In this document: positions 54,711 through 62,188 of the stretch, in pieces
Numbering within the stretch: position 1 is the stretch's first letter
Layout: each line of letters opens with the position of its first letter
Source: an uncultured Lachnospiraceae bacterium
Lineage (GTDB): Bacteria > Bacillota > Clostridia > Lachnospirales > Lachnospiraceae
Direction of reading: 5' to 3'
Assembly (NCBI GenBank): GCA_910588215.1
Contig: CAJUQJ010000002.1
Coordinates: 124,001 to 188,000, forward strand
Length of the DNA: 64,000 nt
Position numbers and translations under genes: made by a program
The notes under the pieces: model-generated
Databases searched by the model: none
What the model saw: the letters and a program-made list of their open reading frames with translations, nothing else
Told to the model about the DNA's origin: nothing

Positions 54711-56270
54711 ATGAAAGATAATCAGAGCGAACACAACATGGGCGAACAGATCATGGATGCTCTGTCGGACGCCCTACAGGGCGGGGATTACAGCACTCTG
54801 AACCGGTTGGTCTCCCAAAGTGTCGTCAACGCGTTAAATGAAGTAGGAAAGCATATCTCCTTTATGGATTATGGAGAAACACAGAACAAGGAGCAGCAGA
54901 GCCAGGCACAGCGGAGCAAAGAGCAGGCGCCTCAACAGAATCAGACAGGCCAAACCTGGAAACAGGCATCCCGTCAAGATCAGGCAGGCCAGACCTGGAA
55001 GCAGGCATCCCGTCAGGATCAGGCGGGCCAGACCTGGAAACAGGCTCCCCGTCAGGATCAGACACGGCAAGCATGGGAATCCGGGGAGCAGGCCCGAAGG
55101 CAAACCCAGCGGCAGGTCCGGCAGGAAAGAGAACAGATGCGGCAGCAGGAAAGAGCCAGGCGACAGGAACAGGCGCGCCGGCAGGCCAGACAGATGTATC
55201 GCCAGTCGGATACCCCTTACGAAGACACGCCGGGGACATCTTCCTGGCAGGCAGTCCATGGTGTTCCCGCACCGGCGAATGCCACTATGCTCCCGCCGTC
55301 ACAATTTAAGAAGGTCGGAAACGTGTCCAATGTGCTCTATCAGGTCTTCGGCGGAATCGGCCTGGGCACCACCCTGTTGATCACCTTTTTTCATTTCACC
55401 GTAATAATGGTGGAACGTAGCATAAACATACCGAGCTTGATCGCTAACCTGCTCTTTATCGCTTTATTCGCGGGTATGATCCGGCTGGGTATCGGGCAGC
55501 GCAGACGTCTGAAGCTGGCCCAGCGCTATTTGGGGCTGTGCGGTCGAAACCTCTACGGTGAGATTGAACATCTGGCCAGAAACACCGGCCGAAAAACACG
55601 CCGTGTGATCAAGGATCTGCAGAAAATGATGCGGCTGGGCATGTTTCCCGAAGGCCATTTGGATGCAAAGAAGACCTGCTTCATGCTGAGCGATGATATT
55701 TACAGACAGTACCTGGAGACAGAGAACAACTGCCGTCTTCTGGAGGAAGAGAAGAATAAGGCCGCAGCACAGCAGCATGTGCGCAGTACAGCAGAGACAG
55801 ATACCGGACAGGCATCCGACTTTTCGGCACAGGAGACAGAACTCCACGCCATGATCGCAGAAGGTATGGAATGTATCCGCAAACTGCATCTTCTAAACGA
55901 TAAGATTCCCGGCGAAGTGATCTCCTCCAAGCTTTTAAAGATGGAAAATCTGTTAAAGAATCTTTTTGACAGCGTACGGGAACATCCTGAACAGATGCAC
56001 CGAATGCACAAGTTGATGAATTACTACCTTCCCACCACGTTAAAGCTGGTGGAGGCCTATGAAGAATTTGACCGGGTGAACACTCCCGGAGACGACATCA
56101 TCGCCGCCAAGGCTGAGATCGAGAATACACTGGACACCATCAATCAAGCCTATACCGAGCTTTTGAACAATCTCTTCCAGGACGCGGTGCTGGATGTCAC
56201 CACCGACGCTCAGGTATTGAAGACCATGCTGGCAAGAGAAGGCCTGATGAGTGAGATGGATTTTAAATAG
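54711..56270 (+). CDS. xpaC: XpaC-family (5-bromo-4-chloroindolyl phosphate hydrolysis) protein
   Basis: A 519-residue protein. Residues 1-65 are a helical N-terminus, 65-180 are a Gln/Arg-rich disordered region with a 13-residue unit repeated three times, two membrane helices lie near 220-265, and a helical XpaC domain follows. The family name comes from a phosphatase phenotype; the true role is unclear, and it is usually paired with TelA. It overlaps nothing and precedes telA by 16 bp. Confidence 0.87.
   Translation: MKDNQSEHNMGEQIMDALSDALQGGDYSTLNRLVSQSVVNALNEVGKHISFMDYGETQNKEQQSQAQRSKEQAPQQNQTGQTWKQASRQDQAGQTWKQASRQDQAGQTWKQAPRQDQTRQAWESGEQARRQTQRQVRQEREQMRQQERARRQEQARRQARQMYRQSDTPYEDTPGTSSWQAVHGVPAPANATMLPPSQFKKVGNVSNVLYQVFGGIGLGTTLLITFFHFTVIMVERSINIPSLIANLLFIALFAGMIRLGIGQRRRLKLAQRYLGLCGRNLYGEIEHLARNTGRKTRRVIKDLQKMMRLGMFPEGHLDAKKTCFMLSDDIYRQYLETENNCRLLEEEKNKAAAQQHVRSTAETDTGQASDFSAQETELHAMIAEGMECIRKLHLLNDKIPGEVISSKLLKMENLLKNLFDSVREHPEQMHRMHKLMNYYLPTTLKLVEAYEEFDRVNTPGDDIIAAKAEIENTLDTINQAYTELLNNLFQDAVLDVTTDAQVLKTMLAREGLMSEMDFK
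54942..55058 (+). repeat. Three tandem 39-bp repeats in xpaC
   Basis: Units at 54942, 54981 and 55020 code for QxGQTWKQASRQD-type 13-residue repeats, with a partial fourth. Near-identity suggests recent expansion. Confidence 0.88.
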
Positions 56271-56286
56271 AATGGAGGATATGAAA

Positions 56287-57444
56287 ATGAGCAGTAACCT
56301 GGATGAAATGTTACAAGAAGCACCCTCTCTGACTCTGTCGCCATTTGCACAGACAGAGACAGCAGAGGACACCGTTCTCTCTGTAGTGGAGGAAGAGCCC
56401 AAGGTTCCCGAAGTGGTACTGACACCCGAGGAACAGAAAATGGTAGACGATTTCGCCGCCCAGATCGATATCACCAACACTCAGCTGGTAATGCAGTATG
56501 GCGCCGGCAGCCAGAAGAAGATCGCTGACTTCTCAGAAAGCGCCTTAAACAACGTGCGCACTAAGGATATGGGCGAGATCGGCCAGATGCTGGCAGACGT
56601 GGTCACGGAGCTGAAGGACTTTGGTGAGGAAGAGGACAAGGGTCTCTTCGGATTCTTCAAGAAGAGCAGCAATAAGCTGGAAGGACTGAAGATCAAATAT
56701 GACAAGGCAGAAGCTAACATCAATAAGATCTGCAAAGTCATGGAAGATCATCAGGTGACACTGTTAAAAGATGCCGCCATGCTGGACAAGATGTACGAGT
56801 TGAATCTCAATTATTTTAAAGAACTTTCCATGTATATTCTGGCCGGTAAGCAGAAACTACAGCAGGCCAGGACTATAGAACTTCCGGCTCTTCTAAAGAA
56901 AGCAGAGCAGAGCTCTCTTCCGGAAGATACCCAGGCTGCCAACGATTATGCTGCCATGTGCGAACGCTTCGAGAAAAAAATCTACGATCTGGAACTGACC
57001 AGGACTATTTCCATGCAGATGGCTCCCCAGATCCGGCTGATCCAGAGCAACGATACTGCCATGTCGGAGAAGATACAGTCCACGCTCGTGAATACCATTC
57101 CCCTCTGGAAAAGTCAGATGGTGATCGCCATCGGCTTAAACCACTCCAGCGAAGCTGCCAGGGCCCAGAAAGAAGTGACGGATATGACCAACGCTCTCCT
57201 AAAGAAAAATGCCGAGGCGCTTAAGACCGCCACCATCGAGACGGCTCGGGAGAGTGAGCGGGGAATCGTGGATATTGAAACCCTCACCGCCACCAACCAA
57301 ACGCTGATCAGTACCCTGGACGAGGTCATGAAGATTCAGGAAGAAGGACGCGCCAAACGGCGCAGCGCGGAGACCGAGCTTGTGCGTATCGAGGATGAAA
57401 TGCGCCAGAAGCTTCTTGCTGTCAGCCGCTCTTCCCGTGTTTGA
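56287..57444 (+). CDS. telA: TelA-family toxic anion resistance protein
   Basis: A 385-residue helical protein of the TelA/KlaA family (PF05816 type). It shows LFGFFKKSSNKLEGLKIKYD near 115 and the later MQMAPQIRLIQSNDTAMSEKIQSTLVNTIPLWKSQMVIAI block. The family is linked to tellurite and cell-envelope stress resistance, including nisin and other peptides. The ATG at 56287 is 8 bases from GGAGG. It is co-transcribed with xpaC and followed by a CPBP protein. Confidence 0.93.
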   Translation: MSSNLDEMLQEAPSLTLSPFAQTETAEDTVLSVVEEEPKVPEVVLTPEEQKMVDDFAAQIDITNTQLVMQYGAGSQKKIADFSESALNNVRTKDMGEIGQMLADVVTELKDFGEEEDKGLFGFFKKSSNKLEGLKIKYDKAEANINKICKVMEDHQVTLLKDAAMLDKMYELNLNYFKELSMYILAGKQKLQQARTIELPALLKKAEQSSLPEDTQAANDYAAMCERFEKKIYDLELTRTISMQMAPQIRLIQSNDTAMSEKIQSTLVNTIPLWKSQMVIAIGLNHSSEAARAQKEVTDMTNALLKKNAEALKTATIETARESERGIVDIETLTATNQTLISTLDEVMKIQEEGRAKRRSAETELVRIEDEMRQKLLAVSRSSRV

Positions 57445-57498
57445 ATTTGCACTTTGGAAGGGAAGATAGTTTGAGTTTGCACTTTGGAATGGAGGATA
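57439..57498 (+). repeat. 30-bp tandem duplication between telA and the CPBP gene
   Basis: 57439-57468 and 57469-57498 match at 27 of 30 bases. The first copy contains the telA stop. The second ends in the improved ribosome-binding site (ATGGAGG) used by the next gene. Confidence 0.85.
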
Positions 57499-57500
57499 AA

Positions 57501-58574
57501 ATGACAGAAAACAATGAAACGCTTGAAATTATGAATCCGGCAGAAACTACAGACATGAAAACACAGCTTCTGCTCTTTCTCCTTGTGGCCTATGGCGTAA
57601 CTTTCGCGATGGGTCTTCTGACCTGGTATGGCCGCTTTATCACGGCAGATTTAAGCCCTTTTCCCAATGCGCAGATGTTCTATCCGGCCGCCGGTGTGAT
57701 GCTGGCTTATCTGGTCACCCGCCGGAAAGACGATCTTCTGCCGAAATGGTTCTACTTATGTTTCCTTTTGGTGACCGCTGCTATGCTCCTCTGCGCAGTG
57801 TTCTCCGTGTTCCTGCCAGGGCAGCCGCTTATGCTTAACGGCCAGTCCCTGTCAATGTGGTCGGTGATAAGCCAGTATATCATGATCGGCGGCACGATCC
57901 TCTGTTGGATCACGCTGCTGCTATCCGGCAAGAAACGGCGGGCTGTTTATGGACTTTCCTGGAAACAAGGACGATCTTCTCTCTGGTGTATCCTTATCTT
58001 CTTTCTTCTGTACTTTGGCCGGGCTGCTATCACTTATATCATATCCGGTCAGGCAGATATGGTCATGACGATCTTAAAGGATCCTGCAACTATTATCTAT
58101 CTGCTCTCCACACCGCTTAACTTTCTCTTGGCTTTCGCGCCCTTTCTGGGAGAGGAATATGGATGGCGGTATTACCTGCAGCCAATCCTGCAGAAGCGGT
58201 TCGGTCTGCGGGGCGGCGTTCTGCTCCTTGGGGTTGCCTGGGGAATCTGGCACATTTTCCTGGACTTTTTCTACTACGCCACGCCGGCCACGGGACTGAT
58301 CATGACACTGTCTCAGATCATCACCTGCGTGACCTTGGGTATCTTCTTTGCCTGGGCCTACCTGAAGACCAACAATATCTGGGTGCCTGTGATCCTACAC
58401 TTTATGAACAATAACCTGATACTGGTCGTGGCCAATGAGTACTCTGCAGATATCCTGCAGGACCAGCAAGTAACGTGGTCTGCGCTCCCGCTTTCAATGA
58501 TCCTAAACGGAATCTTGTTCGGATTTTTCCTTCTGGCGAAAGAATTCCGCAAAGGGCAGGCAGCGGCTCAATAA
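57501..58574 (+). CDS. CPBP-family intramembrane metalloprotease
   Basis: A 357-residue protein with about eight helices and the CPBP motifs EEYGWRYYL near 221, GIWHIFLDF near 257 and HFMNNNL near 316. It is of the kind that processes prenylated proteins or confers bacteriocin self-protection; the substrate is unknown. The ATG at 57501 has GGAGG 6 bases upstream. As the last gene of the xpaC-telA unit it may belong to the same envelope-stress response. Confidence 0.87.
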   Translation: MTENNETLEIMNPAETTDMKTQLLLFLLVAYGVTFAMGLLTWYGRFITADLSPFPNAQMFYPAAGVMLAYLVTRRKDDLLPKWFYLCFLLVTAAMLLCAVFSVFLPGQPLMLNGQSLSMWSVISQYIMIGGTILCWITLLLSGKKRRAVYGLSWKQGRSSLWCILIFFLLYFGRAAITYIISGQADMVMTILKDPATIIYLLSTPLNFLLAFAPFLGEEYGWRYYLQPILQKRFGLRGGVLLLGVAWGIWHIFLDFFYYATPATGLIMTLSQIITCVTLGIFFAWAYLKTNNIWVPVILHFMNNNLILVVANEYSADILQDQQVTWSALPLSMILNGILFGFFLLAKEFRKGQAAAQ

Positions 58575-58620
58575 TAGAAGATCGGCACATGCCGCTGCCC
58601 TCCTTGTGCCGGTTCTCTCA

Positions 58621-60006
58621 TCACCGCTTTTCCAGCTTGATACCTAACCGCCAGACCGGCATCCCCGTCACCATGTGGTCCGTAACGATCTTCTCGTTGC
58701 GGTAGATACTGAGCAGCAACCCGATCAGGACCGCATAAGTGACCGTTGATCCCACGCCAAAGGATAGGAACGGGAATTGCACACTCGTTACCGGAAGAAA
58801 GCCGCCGTTTACCAGAATGCCTTCTACGCAATTGTCAAGTAACACCAGAAAGCACGCTGCAGACATCATAAATCCCAGCTGATTTCTCTGTCTTCTGACA
58901 ACCCCAAATACGTGAAATATCAGCACCGCAAAGGCCCCGATCACCAACAGGCCTACAAGAAATCCAAATGTGAAGACAAGCTCGAGCAGAATAAACGGGT
59001 CTGTCCGTGGAGCCGACCACATGATCTCATCGTCAAAAGCAACCCCTTCATATGCGCCGACCAGCTTTGACTTCGCCAGTCCCTCCCTTATCCACATATA
59101 AGTATAGCCTTTCCCATACGGTTCATCTTCCGGATGCAGCCACGCATGAATCCGCTGCAGTCTGAAATTGGCAGCCGTATCCGAAGCGCTCACCAGAGAG
59201 ACCAGGCATACCGCCAGCGGTAAGATCAAAAGAACCGTTACTGCCACTATGACTGCATCTCTTCTGTTCACCTGGAACCATCCCTTACAGATCGCCAGGA
59301 CAAGCAGGACTGTCTGCATCAGATACACCGCAAAAGCCGCATGAAAAACATTAGAGAAATAGTTCGCAAAAGCCGCTGTCAAAAACTGTAATGCTATCCC
59401 CCGCAATACCGCGCTGTAACCCTTACCCCGCAGCTGATACAGGATACCTGCATAGACCGGAACATAAAGATAGACCAGCATCAGCATTACAGGATATCTC
59501 CCATTCACTTCCCCGCTCACCATTCTTATCACAAAGAATGCCACCGTCATCATCCAGTAGAGTGTCCCGGCATACCGCCCGATAAAGCTATAGTCCAGAA
59601 AATACATCCCTGCCATCACCCCAAAGGATATCAGCAGAATCAGACTCTGTCTCCCAAATTGACTCAAATATACGGATGCACCGTTAGTCTCACCCGCCAG
59701 TGCATATCCTCCCACTATGTATTGAAGCAGCATTCCGCCGATGCTGAACAGCAGTACCATAACGATCATCTTCACATCTGTCTGCGGTCTGTGGATCCGG
59801 TCCAATTCCACGCCAATCCCTACAGGGTCGCCCATCTCACGGATCGCCCGGCTCACCGCCGTCTCATGCGCTTCCCCTTTCTCTTCATATGCTGCCGCCT
59901 GATCCAGGATATGATCAGACAGTTCCTTCGCTACAACCTCGCGCGCCCTGACGCAGCGAATCTGCTCTGTAATACTTCTGATAAAATCTTCCATCTTGAT
60001 ATCCAT
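58621..60006 (-). CDS. SEDS (FtsW/RodA/SpoVE) protein with N-terminal prefix domain
   Basis: A 461-residue protein. The first 70 residues are a cytoplasmic helical domain like the permease prefix/HAAS domain (SDHILDQAAAYEEKG, AIREMGDPVGIG). About ten membrane helices of a SEDS protein follow. The diagnostic loop is present: a PEDEPYGKGY-type segment, a later RTDPFILLE matching the SEDS HTDFIF with its catalytic Asp, and a C-terminal GVGSTVTYAVLIG. SEDS proteins polymerise peptidoglycan glycan strands. The gene lies 60 bp after padR, which suggests a conditional glycosyltransferase controlled by it. Two starts near 60006 are possible. Confidence 0.85.
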   Translation of the reverse strand: MDIKMEDFIRSITEQIRCVRAREVVAKELSDHILDQAAAYEEKGEAHETAVSRAIREMGDPVGIGVELDRIHRPQTDVKMIVMVLLFSIGGMLLQYIVGGYALAGETNGASVYLSQFGRQSLILLISFGVMAGMYFLDYSFIGRYAGTLYWMMTVAFFVIRMVSGEVNGRYPVMLMLVYLYVPVYAGILYQLRGKGYSAVLRGIALQFLTAAFANYFSNVFHAAFAVYLMQTVLLVLAICKGWFQVNRRDAVIVAVTVLLILPLAVCLVSLVSASDTAANFRLQRIHAWLHPEDEPYGKGYTYMWIREGLAKSKLVGAYEGVAFDDEIMWSAPRTDPFILLELVFTFGFLVGLLVIGAFAVLIFHVFGVVRRQRNQLGFMMSAACFLVLLDNCVEGILVNGGFLPVTSVQFPFLSFGVGSTVTYAVLIGLLLSIYRNEKIVTDHMVTGMPVWRLGIKLEKR

Positions 60007-60067
60007 GCCTCCTTCTTAATATAAAAGCTCATACGCCGGAACACTGCCAGTCTCCGGACAGATTCTC

Positions 60068-60409
60068 TTAACACTCACATGCCAGTCCCACCCATAGCAC
60101 ATTGAGCACCGCTTCCTGATATTCCTGCCACTCTTCCTTTCTGGACTTAAGATACTTCCTTCCATCCTTCGTGATGCTGTAATATTTCCGCAGCTTCCCA
60201 TTCGCCGGGCTCTCATAGGAGTTCAGATAGTTCTTCTCCTCCAAAGAGTGTAACAGCGGATACATCGTCCCCGCCTTCAACGTAAAGACATTGTTTGATT
60301 TCTTCTCCAACGTCTCGATCATCTCATACCCATACATATCCTTGTCCTCCAACAGTCGAAGCAAAAGCATGGCGGTACTTCCCGAGATCAGTGATCTGTC
60401 TATTGCCAT
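60068..60409 (-). CDS. PadR-family transcriptional regulator
   Basis: A 113-residue PadR subfamily-1/2 regulator with a winged helix (SGSTAMLLLRLLEDKDMYGYEMIETLEKK, FTLKAGTMYPLLHSLEEKNYL) and the KYYSITKDGRKYL wing, with a short C-terminal helix for dimerisation. It probably represses its own operon, which includes the SEDS gene. The pairing of PadR with a prefix-domain membrane protein is a known theme in Firmicutes. Confidence 0.94.
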   Translation of the reverse strand: MAIDRSLISGSTAMLLLRLLEDKDMYGYEMIETLEKKSNNVFTLKAGTMYPLLHSLEEKNYLNSYESPANGKLRKYYSITKDGRKYLKSRKEEWQEYQEAVLNVLWVGLACEC

Positions 60410-60470
60410 TTCTCGATCCTCTCCTTTCTGATTCTTTATTGTGTAGATTATCTATATATGTCTGAATTTC

Positions 60471-60499
60471 ATTATATATAGGCAATCTATATATGTCAA
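60471..60499 (-). promoter_or_regulatory. padR promoter with embedded operator palindrome
   Basis: TTGACA (60494-60499) and TATAAT (60471-60476) on the minus strand, 17-bp spacing, a perfect consensus. The palindrome ATATATAG-5-CTATATAT (60474-60494) fills the spacer, and AATCTATATATGTC occurs again near 60448, both likely PadR sites. Confidence 0.85.
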
Positions 60500-60522
60500 C
60501 CTAAAGTTTTCTCTGGTATAAT
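60494..60522 (+). promoter_or_regulatory. Promoter of the acylphosphatase gene
   Basis: An extended -10 TGGTATAAT (60514-60522) with TGTCAA as -35 (60494-60499) at 17 bp. The -35 hexamer is the same six bases as the divergent padR -35, so the two promoters overlap. Confidence 0.65.
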
Positions 60523-60560
60523 CACTGTAGAAGTAATCTGTCAATCAAATGGAGGCAAGT

Positions 60561-60830
60561 ATGATCATCCGTAAACATATCCGGTTCTATGGGCAGGTAC
60601 AGGGAGTCGGTTTCCGGTACCGTTCTTATTACAGCGCATTAAGTCTCGGACTGACAGGCTGGGTTCAAAATGATTGGGACGGCAGCGTAGAGATGGAAGT
60701 GCAGGGCCTTGAAGAAACCATAGACCGTCTACTTGTTATGCTCCACAGTGAACGTTTCATCTCCATTGACTATTTTGAACAAAATACCATTCCAGTCATA
60801 GACAAAGAGCGCAAGTTTAAGGTACGATAG
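60561..60830 (+). CDS. Acylphosphatase
   Basis: An 89-residue enzyme with the phosphate loop GQVQGVGFRYRS (catalytic Arg) and the catalytic Asn in WVQND. It hydrolyses acyl phosphates such as acetyl phosphate. The ATG at 60561 has GGAGG upstream. It is followed 35 bp later by the nitroreductase gene. Confidence 0.94.
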   Translation: MIIRKHIRFYGQVQGVGFRYRSYYSALSLGLTGWVQNDWDGSVEMEVQGLEETIDRLLVMLHSERFISIDYFEQNTIPVIDKERKFKVR

Positions 60831-60865
60831 CCATAATAAATATTATTTTAAGGAGGAGAAGATAC

Positions 60866-61396
60866 ATGAGTAATGTGATCGAAACGATCAAAAAGAGAAG
60901 TTCCACAAGAGGTTACACCGCTGAAGCTCTGACAGATGCCCAATTACAGACCCTGCTCCACGCCGGGCTGCAGGCACCGACAGCGGCCAATAAACAGGAG
61001 ATCCACTTTACCGTATTGAAAGGAGACCATCCGATACTCGCAGAATTGGAGACGGAGAAAAACCGTCTGCGCAATCTCACCGCTCTGGAACATAATTTCT
61101 ATTATGAAGCCCCCGTGGTAGTCATTTTAAGCGCCGACAGTTCCTACCGCTGGAGTTTCTTGGATGCCGGTATCGCTGTAGAGAATATGGCTCTGGCTGC
61201 GGAAGACCTGGGCCTTGGTAATCTGATCATCGGTTGTATCTATGACGCTCTCAGAGGCGAGAAGAAAGAATATTTCTCCAAGGCATTGCAGTTTCCGGAG
61301 AATTATGAGTACGAGATCGCCATCGCCTTCGGCCACAAAGCCGTGACCAAGGAGCCACACACTTATGATGCGGACGCACAGATCACTTATCTGTAA
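60866..61396 (+). CDS. Nitroreductase-family flavoprotein
   Basis: A 176-residue FMN-dependent oxidoreductase with the FMN-binding start (KKRSSTRGYTAEALT), LQAPTAANKQEIHF near 34 and the later AAEDLGLGNLIIGC. It reduces quinones or nitro compounds with NAD(P)H; substrate open. A GGAGG site precedes the start. It probably forms an operon with the acylphosphatase gene. Confidence 0.92.
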   Translation: MSNVIETIKKRSSTRGYTAEALTDAQLQTLLHAGLQAPTAANKQEIHFTVLKGDHPILAELETEKNRLRNLTALEHNFYYEAPVVVILSADSSYRWSFLDAGIAVENMALAAEDLGLGNLIIGCIYDALRGEKKEYFSKALQFPENYEYEIAIAFGHKAVTKEPHTYDADAQITYL

Positions 61397-61509
61397 CCAC
61401 AAGATGTCGCATTAGCTCTTGCATTCAAAATAGCCAGCGTATAAGGTATATCTTGCGCCGCCAGACCGCACTGCGACACAAAATCTGAAGACAACCAAGT
61501 TTGTCTGGG

Positions 61510-61541
61510 AGAATGCCCGTTTTCTGGGCATTCTCTTAAAC
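61510..61541. terminator. Hairpin between convergent genes
   Basis: A perfect 10-bp stem (61510-61519 with 61527-61536, GAGAATGCCC) without a good T-tract on either side. It is probably the end of the nitroreductase transcript. Confidence 0.5.
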
Positions 61542-61542
61542 A

Positions 61543-61929
61543 TTAATCCCACAGTCCCATCTCTTCTGAATGCAAAGATACCCTGTCACAGACCGGACAC
61601 GATGTCCTGTCCATTTCTTCTATGATATCTGCAATATCTATTTTCCGACCGCACTGTTTGCAGGAACCGATATATCTTCCGAATCCATCTTGTAATTCCA
61701 GAACAGGAGTACTCACAAGACTCTCACAATGGTGACAATGAGCCAGCCGATAAGCAAAATCAAAAACCGGATATGCATTTTGCGCCATATGCTGTCTGAT
61801 TTCTCTGCTCTCCTCTTCCGAAAATAATTCGGCAATATTCCCCAAACTCCCATGCAACAATCCACATCCGATCTCATTGACCCACTCATGTCCACAGGAT
61901 ACACAAGTTATCTTAATGATCTTGCCCAT
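61543..61929 (-). CDS. Zinc-ribbon protein of unknown function
   Basis: A 128-residue cytosolic protein with four CxxC-type pairs (CVSCGH, CHHC, CKQC, CPVC), enough for two zinc ions. I do not recognise the family. The ATG at 61929 follows GAGAGGGAG; the longer frame upstream reads through the tandem repeats at 62032-62187 and is not real. Confidence 0.78.
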   Translation of the reverse strand: MGKIIKITCVSCGHEWVNEIGCGLLHGSLGNIAELFSEEESREIRQHMAQNAYPVFDFAYRLAHCHHCESLVSTPVLELQDGFGRYIGSCKQCGRKIDIADIIEEMDRTSCPVCDRVSLHSEEMGLWD

Positions 61930-62031
61930 ATACCAAAACTCCCTCTCCAAGCGCTGCTTCCGTTCCACTGCTTCCCACTCCAAGACATCCTTGCAGGCTA
62001 CCGAACAGTAAACCGTGTATGACAGACATTT

Positions 62032-62187
62032 ACTATGAAAGTCTTTGACTTTCATAGCATGGATGGCCATGCGGCCCGCCCGACGGCAGGCTGAGCATGA
62101 TGTAAGTTTACTGTGAAAGTCTTCGCCTTTCACAGTATGGATGGCCATGCGGCCCGCCAAGCGGCAGGCTATGTATGATGTAAGTTT
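62032..62187. repeat. Two tandem 78-bp REP-like repeats
   Basis: Copies at 62032-62109 and 62110-62187, with the start of a third running into the flagellinolysin stop at 62189. Each has an ATGAAAGTC...GACTTTCAT-type hairpin and a GC-rich CATGGATGGCCATG core. The inverse copy is at 31419-31500. Confidence 0.88.
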
Positions 62188-62188
62188 A

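Noticed and set aside
62032..62187. CRISPR array
   Set aside because: Only two contiguous 78-bp units with no spacers; REP-like repeat instead.
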